Source of the DNA: Gnetum montanum
Taxonomy: Eukaryota > Streptophyta > Gnetopsida > Gnetales > Gnetaceae
Direction: 5' to 3'
Assembly (NCBI GenBank): GCA_015680685.1
Contig: MNCI01030629.1
Location: 223,171 to 287,170, forward strand
DNA: 64,000 nucleotides
This document shows positions 1 through 11,516 of the stretch, in pieces (position 1 is the first letter of the stretch; each line of letters opens with the position of its first letter). The position numbers were made by a program, and so were the translations under genes. Under the pieces are notes generated by a model. The model had not been told where the DNA came from and did not search any database. It was given only the letters and a program-made list of their open reading frames with translations.

Positions 1-1
1 G

Positions 2-445
2 AAATTCTCTGATCCTAGAAGCCCTCTAATCTTTCTCCAAATCACTGGGAACGAGCCATGCAAAGATATTTTGGATTCAAGTTTTGGAGTCAACTTAATA
101 TCATAAGAAATGTACAAAGCCTGGAACCTACCTCCATTAAAGAAGAGCAATATTCACCTAGAGCTAGCTGACCAGTCCATCATTGTTCCCTTAGGATTGA
201 TGGAGGACATCGTCACCACTGTGTGTGGGTGGTTGTACCCAGCTAATTTCCTAGTGATACAAGTGAATAACGGTAAAGGGGACTTCCCAATAAGAATGGG
301 AAGGGCATGGCTAAGTACTATAGATGCACGCCTAGGAATCTACGATCTTTCCCTGGAAATATCTATGGAGAATACTTTTGAAAAGATTGAGAAGAAGAAG
401 GTTTCATGCATCACATACAGTGATACAGGGTGCAATTACGTGTAG
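2..445 (+). pseudogene. Aspartic protease region of copy A
   Basis: A retropepsin domain cleaves the Gag-Pol polyprotein. Frame 2 is open apart from one stop (TAA near 104), with the protease hallmark at 73-103 reading LDSSFGVNLIS. The catalytic triplet is D-S-S where the family normally has D-[ST]-G, so it is probably inactive. The domain ends with the flap and the 'I-MGR-W' block (about residues 60-75 of the open stretch), which is shared with protease regions in copies B, E and G. It continues leftwards out of the window into gag. Family assignment rests on this alignment to the other copies and on its position just before RT. Confidence 0.8.
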
Positions 446-929
446 AGATCATGGGTTGTGCAAAGTTTAGCATTGCCTGCATGCAACCAGTGTGCACAAA
501 AGATTAACATACAAAAGTTCCTGTATGTAGCAGCCACACAACAAGAAGACACCTAGTGGCTGATAGCTGATCAAGAGGGAAACTCACTAATGTGCATGGA
601 ACTAATTGAGGGAATAACTTATGCTTACATTGAAAGCATAGTCGCACTAAAGCAAGTTCGCTGCCAACTTCTAAGCCTTAACCTTGAAAACATCAACTAG
701 GGGAAGTTGGAAATTCCTGAAAAATTCAAACAAGAGCCCCTAGAATTGAAACCATTTCCCAATGGTCTGGAATATATGATTCTTGAAAATGAAAAACCGA
801 TAATCATCAACACAAGACTTGCTTCCAAATAGAAAGGAAGACTGCTGAAAGTAAGAAACAAGTGGTAAAAAGCCTTTTCCTGGTCATATCCTGAATTAAC
901 TAGAATAGATCCTAGGATATGCTAGCATA

Positions 930-1735
930 GGATTTACACTGATGCCTCCATGAAACCTTGAAAACAACCATAGAGGCGATTAAACCAAAAATTGAAGCAA
1001 GTAGTAAAAGAAGAAATAGAATAGCTTCTTAAGGTTGGGTTCATATGTCCCATTGTTGATAGAAAATGGGTTAGCCCTCTGCTAATTATGCCTAAAAAGA
1101 GAGGCAAATGGAGGGTGTGCATAGATTTTAGGCTGTTGAACATGGAAACATTTAAGGATCACTTTCCGGTGCCATTTGTTGACCAAGTCTTAGACACCAT
1201 AGCAAGGCATCGCTATTACAGTTTTCTGGATGGCTATAGCCGATACAATCAAATAAAAATAGCCTCAGAAGACCAAGCCAAGACAATGTTCACCAATTCT
1301 TGGGGAACATTTGTGTATAAACAAATGCTATTTGGTTTGTGTAATGCTTCTGCCACGTTTCAACATCTAGTTCTAAGCATATTCCAACAACAGATAGGGA
1401 ACAGAGTGGAAGTCTTTATGGATGACTTCTCCACCTATGGAACAAGTTTTGATGAAGCCTTAGACCAATTAGAGCAAGTGCTGAAAAGATGCATAAAAAC
1501 CAATCTAAGGCTCAATTGGCAGAAAATCCATTTAATGGTCTAAGAAGGCATAGTGCTTGGGCATAAGGTTTCACATGCAGGAATAGAGGTAGACCTAGAT
1601 AAAATTAGGGTCATCCAAGGAATCACCCATCAACCGGAAACTATCAAAGACATTCAGTCATTCCTTGGACACATTGGCTACTATATAGAATGGCTAGTAC
1701 ACATAATGCCTATGATAGGGGATGACCTTACTCAC
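930..1735 (+). pseudogene. Reverse transcriptase of copy A, truncated
   Basis: RT copies the element RNA into DNA. The fingers-palm region starts near 975 with 'EEIE-LLKVGFI-PI' and runs through KWRVCIDFRLLN, FPVPFVDQVLD, a 'FLDGYSRYNQI' block, then the catalytic FMDDFS at about 1417, then NLRLNWQK. A stop at 1541 is followed in frame by GIVLGHKVS and the start of the thumb ('SFLGHIGYY'). After about 1700 the reading no longer matches RT and joins sequence that normally lies after integrase, so thumb, RNase H and integrase (about 1.9 kb in copy E) are deleted. The catalytic Asp pair is intact. Stops occur in the linker upstream (446-930), which resembles the protease-RT spacer of the other copies. 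Confidence 0.9.
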
Positions 1736-3700
1736 TATTTTGGATCTCCTCCTTCCAACTTAGTCATGGGGGAGACGACCACCTTTGCTAACCATTCGAG
1801 GCCCTTAGTTCCTTTTTAAGTTTTTGTTTTACACATTTTTGTTTTACAAATTTCTTTAATTTTTCTTGTTTTTATTTTGCACCATTGTTTATTCTTTTCC
1901 ATTTATTTGTGTAACTATTTGTTTGTTTTGTTTTTTGTTTTTGTTTGTTGTTTTTGTTTTGTTAGATTCGTCACCTAATAAGTGCTCCTGATGGTGGTAT
2001 GAACTGTATTCTATTGATTGCTAATGTTTGGTTTTTACCTTTAAGTTATAATGTTGATACTAAGGTATGGTTCTTTTGATATAAAAGGCAATGAGTCCAC
2101 ATCATCCATGCGTCCATGAATTTCTATGGTATCTCTTGGCTTGGAACTATACAGTCCCCTTCTTTAATAATAAGACTATTAACGAATTGATAACTGGGCA
2201 TTTCTCAAACTAAGGAAGGAATCAAGGACTGAAAGGGTGTGACTTCAAAGGGATTTGATGCATTTGTGATGGCTATTCTCTTGGGTGCTTGGATGTTTTC
2301 TTCTTGAGTTTTCCTTACCATTTCGACATTGCTCCATTATTGGGAAGCTGAGCCAATAAAAATAAGTCTTTTCATGGTGTGGTTCTCATGCAAAAGCCAA
2401 AAAAAAAATAGTGAGAATTGAAAGCACACCTCTTAGAAAAAATAATAATCTGGGCTACAAGCACTGGTTATGGAACTAAACAGACATTTTCCCTCTAACT
2501 AAGGCCGTTTTTCACTTCCTACTTCTCCCTTTCTCGTTTTCCTCGGAATGGTGTTGACTCTTTGGCGAAAGCATTCTTGTTACTTCAATTGGATGGATTG
2601 GCCAAGTGTATTAATGCGAAGTCACTGGATGTGGATTGTTCGAGGCTAGATTTGGAATGAGATCTACTCAGTCACATTAACCATAAATACACAAGGGGCT
2701 GTACATCACCTTGGTCTTAGGACTCCATTCCATTCTCTTCTTCTCATGATTCTTTCTCCATTTTCCACTTCATTGGTAGTTGTATCAGTAGTCTATATTT
2801 TGGTTGATGCATTGTTTTCTCTTTGGTGAATTCCTGTGGTTAAGTCTTTAACTCTTGCTTTCAAATGACATTCCAAGAGCCTACAGACTCTTTGAATGTG
2901 GGTTTTTTAGGGCATAAATGGCATGAGCTTGCTTTGGGGAGGACCCACTGGCATTCCTATTTGGTGCATCAGTTAACTTCTTTCCCTTAAACATTTTCGC
3001 AATCAACATGTTTTTTGTTTCATTCCCATCTCTGACATCCATTTTATTAGTGTTGTCGTTGTTTCTTTTTCTCCATCTTTTTTATTCCTTATCTTTTTCC
3101 ATTCTATCGCTATTGGAGGATTGTTCTTAGTCATGGGGGCCATGGTTCAATTTTTTCAATTTTTCCTAACCCCTACACCTTGGGTAGTCACTAGTGTTAT
3201 ATCTCTAGAATCCATATTGGCCATATCATAACTCAGCCAATGGACCTTACACCGAGGCAAGGTATCAACTATATTGTGATTTACTTATCCTTTCCCATAT
3301 GTGACTGTGTTGTGTGTGCAGATGGCAATCATATAGCAATGGATTGGACTTGGAGGAAACACTCAAGATGGACTGGTGCTGGAATAGTTGTGCAAGGAAC
3401 AAGATTGATGGCGTGGCTATGGATGGACAATGGAAGGTGCAATCTTGGCATCAGTAGCAACATGTCTTCTCCTTTTCTCTCTCTCTCTCTTCTCTCTCAG
3501 CTGCCAAATAAGGCTGGATGTCAATTGTGTATAGTGTTCACTCCTGTAGTCATGAACACTAATGTTGCCATGTATTGTAATATTGATCTGTTCACATGTC
3601 ATCCCATTCATCATTAGTTGTCATTCAAGTCAATAATCCCATACCTTCTCAATATTTTGTAAGGAACTCGAGGATGAGATTTCATTCAGTCATGGGGGTA
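1736..3700 (+). other. 3' leader of copy A, with three purine tracts and an ORF3 remnant
   Basis: No long ORF. The stretch begins at the end of pol with AGTCATGGGGG (1761-1772), is T-rich from 1815 to 1960, and then carries blocks shared with the 3' leaders of E, G and H, for example 'TTTGGGGAGGACCCACT' (near 2934). A second AGTCATGGGGG lies at 3129-3139 and a third, the true polypurine tract, at 3688-3700 just before the LTR. A CT-rich microsatellite is at 3472-3500. Unlike copies F, G and H, no U3-like repeats or TATA box are found before the second purine tract. Confidence 0.7.
3322..3690 (+). pseudogene. Short ORF3 remnant of copy A
   Basis: The ATG at 3322 is directly preceded by GTGTGTGCAG, a good 3' splice site, exactly as at the start of ORF3 in copies G and H. 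Only about 370 bp remain before the polypurine tract, with stops in the expected frame. An overlapping open stretch in another frame (3240-3617) is probably incidental. Copy E has the same short arrangement (22756-23140), so the loss of ORF3 is shared by A and E rather than private damage. No function can be assigned. Confidence 0.45.
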
Positions 3701-4511
3701 TGATGAATCAAGATATCGCGTATGTGATATCATGCGCGCGATATCACATCCACCACGTGATATCGCATACACGATATTGCGTCCTGCCTCATCTTCTATA
3801 AATAAGAGGTGGTGCCCTTGGTTCCGATATAATTAGATTTAGACCCTTAGCCAGACTCTTGCAATTTTGTCATTCCAAAGTTAAAATTATTTCTGTGTGC
3901 CTGTAGTAGGAGTCATAGAGTGAACGGATCTTTATTCGAGCAATTCGTACCTGAGCACAATTTTGTGTATGGCAATAAAGATAAACTTTATGATAAACCT
4001 TGTAGCATACAGATTAAGCTAATTAGTAATTAATGATTTTTTAATGCTTTCCTAGTTAATTAATATCTCTCTCAACCTTCAACCCCCTTAGTTAAATACA
4101 CTTAGTATGATCGCTTTGAGCATGTGTGTAGCACTTGGTAACCCAGTAACGATTAGCGTTTGGTAATCCCAGTAGCGTTGCACTGGTTTAGGATGTGTAC
4201 GGAAAGTGGGAATGGATGCTAGTGTTAGGAACATTTAGAACTTAGTTAATATAAGCTAGCCACTTAGTTCTCTCTCCCTCTCCTTTATTAGCAGAAGACA
4301 TAAAGAATACAAAAGCTATAAAAATCATATACCTCAAGCTTACTTAACCATACAACCATGAAAATACAAGTAAGTTTGAGAAGACAATGATTGATTAACC
4401 CTGAGTGTTTCATTAAGGCGCATAATCACTTGGTCCTTGGAGTTTGACCTGATCATGCGTGAAACGCTCATATTCATATGGTTGAGTGTAGTGGTACCTC
4501 ACCACTCATCA
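3701..4511 (+). repeat. 3' LTR of copy A (811 bp)
   Basis: It starts TGATGAATC directly after the purine tract CATGGGGGTA and ends ACTCATCA, giving a 6-bp terminal inverted repeat TGATGA/TCATCA. The U3 opens with a dense array of GATATC palindromes (3711-3780), including TGTGATATC and its reverse complement around a GCGCGC core. A TATA box, TATAAATA, is at 3797-3804. The reverse complement of its end matches the start of the minus-strand LTRs at 8263 and 11275. Confidence 0.92.
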
Positions 4512-5130
4512 CTTACTATCCACAATGGAATAAATGAACCTAGCCTTGAGGAGTTGCTTGATTTCCTCTTTGATGATCTACTTTAGTCTGGGATTCAATC
4601 ATCTTTGTGGCTATCTTTTTGGCTTCATAGCCAGATTAGTGTAGATGCGATACTGGCATATCTTAGGATCAATCTATATGAGTTTAGGATATGATGAAGT
4701 AAAAGCTGCTAACCATTTTTCAACTACCTTTAATAGCATCATTTTCTACTATGGAGCAATATTTTCATTGATTACAACTGAGTTCCCATTTTTTAAAAAC
4801 ACATATTCCATTTTGGCTCGTAGTGTTTTTACTTCAAGGGGCTCTTACTTAAAATTTTTAGGAATTTCCCACTCTTACTAGTGAGTATCATCATTTGTAT
4901 CATTAAAGAGTTGGTGATGAACTTGCTCTAGTTCATCCATGCTCACAACATATGCTTAGGTCAGGCTCTCAGTTGGTTCCATGCAAAGTGTGTTGTTTTT
5001 AAAACCAGTGGTTAGCCATTAGGTACCCTCATATTTTGTGGCTACTGCATATAGAAACCTTTGGATTTTTACTTCTGGTGCATACTACTTACATGTAGAG
5101 ATAGATGCTTGCTTTAAGGCCCAGAGTTTT
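4512..5130 (-). pseudogene. Protease-RT linker and RT N-terminus of copy B
   Basis: The minus strand matches the segment 446-1000 of copy A in order: the linker with its 'VAATK-EGT-WL' block (about 5030), the 'KWSYPEL-GIDPRICQH' type region (about 4650), and the first RT helix near 4540 ('LLKA-FIY' type). Sequence ends abruptly at 4512 at the LTR of copy A. Stops and frameshifts are frequent. The + strand ORF at 4645-4881 is its shadow. Confidence 0.7.
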
Positions 5131-5712
5131 TACAATTGCACCCTGTATCACTATATGCAATGCATGGAACTCTCCTCTTCTATATATTTGTGAATGCATT
5201 TTCTTTAGATATTTCTAGAGAAAGATCTCTAATACCTATTCTGGCATTAACAGTGCTAAGCCATGTCCTTTCCATGATGATTAGAAAATCCCCTTTGTAG
5301 TTCTCCACTTTGATTACTAGAAAGTTAGCAGGAGAAAACCACCCATAGATAGTGGTGACAATGTCTTTTACCAGTCTACCAATTCTAATCTTATGTTGCT
5401 CTTCTTGAGAAGTGGTAGGTTTTATGTTGTATAGATCTCATGAGAGATCAAATTGATACTAGAACTTGAGTCGAGAAGAGCCTTGCATGATTCATTTTCA
5501 GCAATCTGCAAATAAATGAGAGGACTTCTAGGATTGGCTAATTTCCTAGGAAGGTTTCCAACATGGACCCAATCAGATACAGTGTGAGTAAGCAGTACAA
5601 TATGGATCCTAGGTAGATTTTGGTTTGAAGGGGGACTCGAAGGTGTTTGATACAGAGGAGGATATAGGGATAGGATTGTCAATTGTAGGTGCATGTGAGG
5701 GCTTAGGCACAT
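5130..5712 (-). pseudogene. Aspartic protease of copy B
   Basis: The minus-strand open stretch 5712-5422 contains 'CKALLDSSSSINLIS' near 5465, the same block as in copies A and G, with D-S-S at the active site in place of D-[ST]-G. The rest of the domain continues to about 5130 with stops. The proline/serine-rich part before it (about residues 1-45) is the C-terminal tail of gag. Role: polyprotein cleavage. Not functional in this copy. Confidence 0.75.
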
Positions 5713-6199
5713 TGTGTGGTCAGAAGAAAGGTATTTTCTTTGATTGAGTATTCAAACCACTTGTTTGACTAATTGATTGTAGGTTAACGGTCCTAGTAGC
5801 ACTGCGTTGTTGTAATTAAACCTGTAGTTCATCCTTCATAGGTGGAGTAGGTGGTAGCTGTGCTGGTGGAGGAGGAACATGTGCAAGGACAAGAGGAGGA
5901 TAAGGATAAGAGGTGGCATCCCTTCTTTCATGTGGAAAATAAGTTAAATAATAATCAGAAGGGTGGTAGTGAAGCTAGAAAGTAAATACATGACTAGAGG
6001 AGTCACATGGAGATAGGGGTTGTTAAACATAGTAACCATATGGATTAGGTTGATGATAAGGGTATTGCTACCTTGGTGGTGTTAGCACCCATGATTGTGG
6101 TTGCTACCACTATTGATATTGCTCATATGGTTGCGGTGGAGCTCCACTTGGATAATATTGTTGTTGTTGGTGGAACTACCTAAAATTACCTTTGACGAT

Positions 6200-8104
6200 A
6201 AGGTAATCTTTTGGATGTTTGCCTTTGTGTTAGTCATGGATTCAAAGCATACAACCTAGACTCTGGTAAGTGTGACACAATGGGGTAACATCCCTTAGGA
6301 TGTTCATACTGACAAACATCACTTCCATCATCATCAGCTGATTTACTTTTTGCAACTTCTTCTACTGTAGCAATCTTGCCTTCACCTTTGTGATAGGCAT
6401 GTTCAACTTCTGTGCACCTCCTACACTCATGCTCACTACCTTGTTCTTTGGACTCTTTAGTAATTTTTAGGATAACTTGAAATCTACTATCCATGGAGTT
6501 CCATACCTAATCAACCTTGGCTATGATTTTAGATTAAAATTTTTGGAGTGGTAAGGTTTTCCTATTTACCACCTCATCAGATGTGGATTCGTTGTTGTTT
6601 TCACAAAATCAAACCTCCCTCTTGCGAATGGAAGGATCATGGTTATACTCTTCTGCATTTTCTCTTTTTCTTAGTTCACCCTTCTCTTTAGCTACTTGCT
6701 TGATTATTTTTTGTAATCAATGGACACTTAATTTTGATAGTTGCCTCTGGGCATAAACACCAAGGGTTCTCCTTGTTTCTGATCAAAGCCTATCTACAAT
6801 GTGATGAAGTTGATCCAATTGTGCATCAAGGAATAATATTAATTGATGGTGGCATCTAATGGTTCGTGTGCTCCTTGTTTCCATCCTTGGATTTGCCTTC
6901 TCAAGTTGGACACTTTGGAGTATGTTTGATATTTATCATTAAACAACTCAAGCATGGTACTCCATTGTCTGATAGATTCTGGCTCTAAGGACCAATACCA
7001 ATTTTGTGCTTCTTTGCTGAGTATCCTTGGGAACAACTTAAGTTTTTGCCACTTATTTTCTATATTTTGCAAGGCACATGCATCTTGAAAAGCTTGGAGA
7101 TGGTTTTGCAAATTAGAGTTATATCCCCCTTCGAATCTAGGAATATTGTTCATGTTTAGCCTCTTGATACAGCTATCATTCACCTACCTTATTGGAATTT
7201 GTATTACCTTTGCAATATTAAGCATACTTCAAGTAGCAAGTAAAGGCTCATCGAGGCCTTGATCATCCCTACGATGCCCTCTACTACCCCTTTGTTCATG
7301 GTGATGTGCCTCTCTTGAATGTCCATGCCCTTGTTCTTGCCTTAATGGTCATTTCGATCATTTCGGTCTAATCGGTCATTTTGGTCACTTCCATCATGAT
7401 CTTGCCTCCTTTGCTTGCAATCAGAGCTAGAAGAAGAAGAAGATGATGATGATGAAGGTGAAGAGGAAGGAGGACTAGCACCATAATGGTGCATGATACC
7501 ACCTCTTCGATCATTGTGATCACGATCATGATCTTGTTTCTTGTTTGCAACGTTGCCTTGACTTGCCTCTTTGGATCCTTCTTTGTCATTGGATTCATTC
7601 TTACCAAAACTAGGATTGTGAATTGTGGACTGCAAGTTCTGGTTTTGATCTCTATCATTGAAGTTAAAGAGAGGAATTTCACTGAATGGAAAACCCCCAG
7701 AAAAGGGTTCCCCACGATCATTTTGGTACTGGTAAAAATGGAGAATTGTTAAATCTTTTTCCCTTTGCAGATTCATAGGATTGTTCTAGCTATCAATCCT
7801 GGAGATGTTGTACTTCAATGGGATGATAATCCATGGCATCATTGTCTTTCACAACATACTTAGCATGATGTTCTTGATGATAGATAAGGACTTGGTAAAG
7901 CATTGTAGGAATAGATCGATCAAGTGGCAACATAATGTTGCCCTCCATGTCACGCCACTGTATCAGTTCATCTTGATGTAGGATGAAGGTGAAATTAGGT
8001 ATATACTCATTAGGATGAGCATATAACATTCAATATTTCTAAGGCATTGGTTGATAAACTCCATTAGACTTGGGTAGAGAAGTGCTCTTGTGAGAAGAAG
8101 ACAT
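6200..8104 (-). pseudogene. gag of copy B
   Basis: Structural capsid polyprotein. The ATG at 8104 starts 'MSSSHKS', matching the gag start of copy G (40562). An early conserved block reads RDMEGNIMLPLD (about 7950). A charged and poly-serine linker (7776-7342) contains about 11 consecutive Ser and many D/R/N residues. The capsid (Retrotrans_gag-like) follows at 7183-6839 with MNNIPRFEGGYN, then WQKLKLFPRIL and WSTMLELFNDKY. The zinc-knuckle block VCQYEHPKGCY is at about 6300; its first Cys is replaced by Ser. Multiple stops break it into four open stretches. Confidence 0.82.
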
Positions 8105-8243
8105 TTCAATTAGATGATAAAAATACAGTGTGCTTTAAAAGTTTGTTGTAGTAATCTCAAAATCTGATGTGACTCTAAGGTTCATTCTAATGATTTAAAT
8201 AATTTTCACTAAATCCTAGATAGTGCACAAAATAGCCAAAAGG

Positions 8244-8261
8244 TCCATGGCAACGTCACCA
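8244..8261 (-). promoter_or_regulatory. Primer-binding site of copy B (tRNA-Asp type)
   Basis: Immediately inside the 5' LTR the minus strand reads TGGTGACGTTGCCATGGA. It matches 14 of 18 positions of TGGCGCCGTTGCCGGGGA, which I recall as the tRNA-Asp primer site typical of Athila elements. Confidence 0.7.
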
Positions 8262-8262
8262 A

Positions 8263-9077
8263 TGATGAGTGGTGAGGTACCCCTATGCCCAACCATATGA
8301 ATCACTAAGGCATTTATGAGTGATTTGGTTGAATTCCATGGACCTATAGTTCTCTAGTACACTAGTTTTTTTAAAAAGTGAAATGGGCATTGAAAATGTT
8401 TGTTGTCTTCCCAACTACACTTGTGAGGCTTAAGGGTATGGTTTAAGTGTAATTGAGGTACATGATTTTTCTTATTTTAGTTTTTATGAGTTTAGTCACC
8501 TATAAAAAGAATGAAAGATAGAGAAATTTAAGATCTAGTTCATTTATTGTCTAACTAGCCTAACACAAGTAACCGCCCTACTTTCCTAGTCACGTCTTGA
8601 ACACATATAGTGTTGATGGGATACCAAACATTAAGTATTGATGGGTTACCAAGTACTATATGTATGTTTGAAGTGGTTGTGCTTATGTTCATTAACTATT
8701 GGAAAGTAATTACTTAATTCAAATGCATTAAAGTAAAGTGCATTAAAAGAAACATTAATTTATTCTTAGTGCTACAAAGATTTTCAAAAGAGTTTGTTTT
8801 ATTCCTGTCACACTGCTGTGCTCAAGTACATTAGTGTTCGAACAAAGAATCGTACACACTTAGAATCCTTCTGCAGGCACTCAGAAAATATTCTAACTCT
8901 AGGAAAAATAAATTGTAAGAGCTTCACTACTTTTATTAAAAACTGACTACCAAATCAAGAGCCTAGGTGCTATATTTATAAGCTAGCATATACCCCTAAC
9001 ATTGAATACCTAATGTTGCATCAAGACCTTGATGTTGAATACTCGATGTTAGAGTAGATGAAAAACACATTTCATCA
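8263..9077 (-). repeat. 5' LTR of copy B (815 bp)
   Basis: The minus strand runs from TGATGAAATG (9077) to CTCATCA (8263). U3 has variants of a short motif (AACATC, AACATTAGG, CAATGTTAGG) in place of the GATATC array of copy A. A TATA box (TATAAATA) lies about 100 bp from the start, near 8975. The R/U5 part resembles the other LTRs in 'TTCGAACAAAG' and the central 'GGTTACCAAGTACT' blocks. Confidence 0.9.
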
Positions 9078-9179
9078 ATTGGTTTTGCCATTATTGTTGC
9101 TAGTTCTCTTAAGGTTTCAATGAAGCCTCACTAGGATAATAATATTATTATGATAGGGGTACTAATAGTTACCTTGAGG

Positions 9180-11240
9180 ATAGGACGATTCCTTGGGTGT
9201 TTTTCTTTTGACAAATTTCAAGTTTAAGACATAAGTTATAGACTCTTGAAGATGTGGCATAACTAAGCAACAACCCTTAGGTTGCTCATACTAGCATCTA
9301 TCATAATCATCATAATTTGAATATGAGCATGAAACATCCTTAACTACAACTGCTTTTCCTTTTTTCTAGTAGTATTCACTTTCTATGTCTTTCTTCTTTC
9401 TTTTGTCTTTGTTTCTAGCTCTTTCCTACTCTGTTCTTTCCTTCATAATCTATAATGCTAATTAAAACTCTTCATCAATGGAGTCTTACATTTTGTTAAC
9501 CTTAATTGAAATTTTAGTGACAGAATTTTGGATTGATAGGTTTTTTCATTTGATCATCTCTTGCAATGGTGCTTCTTCTTCTAGTTCATAAAGACAAGTC
9601 TTCTTTTTATAGGGAGATGAGTCTTTTTTGTACTTTCATTTTAAAATCTCTTTTTTCTTTTGCTACTTAATTAATCAACCTTTTGGATTTGATGAACCCT
9701 CATCTCTGATAATATTCCTTGGGCATAAAACCCAAGGGTCTCTTTAGTTTTGTTCTTGAGTCCATCTATAATGTGCCTTAATTGCTCTCTTTAACAAAAT
9801 CCATGGCCTAGGCATCAATGTAGCAAAAAATAATACCTAGTCAAGATTGCATCAGGGGACTCATTATTGCCTTCTATCCACTATTAAGTTTTCTTTCTCA
9901 AATTGGACACCATGGAGTATGTTTGATATTTTTCATTGAATAACTCTGGCATTATACTCCACCTTTTGATGAATTCTAGCTCCAAGGACTCGCACCAACT
10001 TTAAGCATCTTTAATAAGTACCCTAGGAAACATCTTCAACTATTTCCATTCATTATCAATGTTTTGCAATGCATAGGGATCATGGAAGGCTTGCAAATGA
10101 TGTTGTGGATCAATGTTATAACCTCTTTCAAACTTAAGGATGTTATTCATATCTAGTCATTTGATTCAACTATCCCATTGGTATGTTCATAAGCTCCTTG
10201 GTATTGATCATGGTCCTAGTAGTAAGGAGACATTCATCATGATCATATTATTCAACATGATCCTTGTCATGAAAATGTCCCATTCTATGCTACTTGCTAT
10301 GCCTTCATTTAGGTCTGTGCCTTGTGTCTTTGTCTTGCCCATCATCTTTGCTTCCATTTCTATGATGGTCTTTTCTATCATCTCCATCAAATTTCTATCG
10401 TCTCCATCAAATCATCTATCATCTCCATCAAATTGTCTATCATTTCCCTTTTTATCATGTCCATGCTCATCCTCTTTAGAGCTTGATAATAATGATGATG
10501 AAGATGATGAGAACCTAAAGAGTCACGATGGCTTGTCCTTCTTTTGTAACCTATGCATTTATTCTTTGAGGGCCTGCTTAAGCTCCTCCTCATATTCAGT
10601 TTATTTCTTCTTCTTCCTTGATTGCTAGTCAACATTGAGCATAGCCATGAATTTATCATCTAATTCATATTCAAAGAAGAAGAATTTTGGTGATTCATTT
10701 TATCTTACTAATATTCTATGTCCTTCTTTTTTGACTATGATGTTAAGAGAACATTGTTCCTCTTTAACTTAGCAGCTTCATGGCATACTTTGATGAAATG
10801 ATCTTTTTTGCATTGGACTTCGATAGGTTCATAGCACCTAGACATCTCATTGACTACCTTGTAGTCCATGGAAGTAGCTTATAGTTCAACTTTAATCAAT
10901 GCTACCATGAGAATTAATGGCATTGAATGATGGAGTGGTAACACTACATTGCCATCCAAGTGCCTACATCTTATTTGATCATCTTGGTAAAGTATAAAAG
11001 AAAAGTTCATATAATAAAGATCTAGATGTTGGTAGATTATCATTACTTGAAGGGTACTTGATTCTTACTTCTTGTTATTTTGTCATATCCCTTGTTAGAA
11101 TCATAAACATGTGGGGAATCTTCCCTACAAGAAGAAAATATCTTGAAATTAATATGTATGTCTTGAATAAAATAATATTCTTTATCAATGGTATATCATT
11201 TAAGTTCAAAAAACAATCATGCAAAATTTTAACTATCTAG
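9180..11240 (-). pseudogene. gag of copy C
   Basis: The minus strand keeps scattered gag blocks in the normal order. Near 10160-9830 is a capsid region matching the gag of B ('MNNI-KFERGYN' type), with conserved 'QTYSMVSNL' near 9900. Near 9300-9250 is the zinc-knuckle block CxYEQPKGCC. The linker at 10660-10376 is rich in D, R, M and I codons, with three to four copies of a 24-27 bp unit at 10376-10448. Stops and frameshifts are throughout. The + strand ORF at 10140-10628 is a shadow. Confidence 0.65.
10376..10448 (-). repeat. Short tandem repeat in the gag linker of copy C
   Basis: Three to four near-identical 24-27 bp units with the core ATCATCTCCATCAAAT. On the coding (minus) strand one frame reads a D/R-rich repeat of the FDGDDR type. 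D/R-rich linkers also occur in gag of B (DRNDRNDH) and E, so this looks like local expansion of a charged linker. Confidence 0.6.
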
Positions 11241-11258
11241 ATTCATTAGTACTAATCA

Positions 11259-11274
11259 CCAGTAATAACGCTAA
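11259..11274 (-). promoter_or_regulatory. Decayed primer-binding site of copy C (tRNA-Asp type)
   Basis: The minus strand next to the LTR reads TTAGCGTTATTACTGG. Aligned to TTGGCGCCGTTGCCGG, all six differences are transitions (G to A or C to T), the pattern expected of methylated-cytosine decay. This is good support for tRNA-Asp priming. Confidence 0.7.
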
Positions 11275-11516
11275 TGATGAGTTGTGAGGATTCCTAATGT
11301 TCAATCATACAAATCATGAGTGCATGTAAGTGACTTGATCATAATTCATGGACTCAACTAACATGGAAACTGAGATGGTTATGCATTCAATCATAGGTTA
11401 CTTTCTTTCTAATTATAGTCATGTAGCTCTTAGTGCATATTGTTACATATGATTGAGGAATATGATGTCAATGTTATATAGGTCATGACTAAAATATTAT
11501 AAAAATATCAAAATTT

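Larger units (their letters stand above)
1..4511 (+). mobile_element. Copy A: Athila-like Ty3/gypsy element, 5' part outside the window, RNase H and integrase deleted
   Basis: On the + strand this holds, in order, a retroviral-type protease region, reverse transcriptase, a 3' leader and a 3' LTR (3701-4511). The RT carries the Athila-type FMDDFS motif. RNase H and integrase are missing: RT sequence stops near 1700 and resumes at about 1735 in the sequence that follows integrase in copy E (about 20965). Several stop codons make it a dead copy. Its 3' LTR ends exactly where the minus-strand RT of copy B begins (4512), so A inserted into B. The five bases to the right, CTTAC, would be one half of the target duplication; the other half is outside the window. 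Confidence 0.88.
4512..9077 (-). mobile_element. Copy B: Athila-like element, 5' half (LTR, gag, protease, start of RT)
   Basis: Read on the minus strand from 9077: 5' LTR (9077-8263), primer site, gag (8104 to about 6200), protease (5712 to about 5130), linker and the first part of RT, cut at 4512 by copy A. The remainder of its pol and its 3' LTR lie to the left of the window beyond A. Its 5' LTR abuts copy C gag at 9078, so B inserted into C. All reading frames are interrupted. Confidence 0.85.

Noticed and set aside
3472-3500. CT-rich run as a regulatory element
   Set aside because: Short simple repeat in a noncoding leader with no counterpart in the other copies.
7368-7752. ORFs of 117 (-) and 88 (+) codons
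   Set aside because: Shadows of the Ser- and charge-rich gag linker of copy B.
10140-10628. 162-codon + ORF with hydrophobic, membrane-like composition
   Set aside because: Antisense shadow of the D/R/M-rich gag linker of copy C; the apparent membrane segments are reverse complements of acidic codons.
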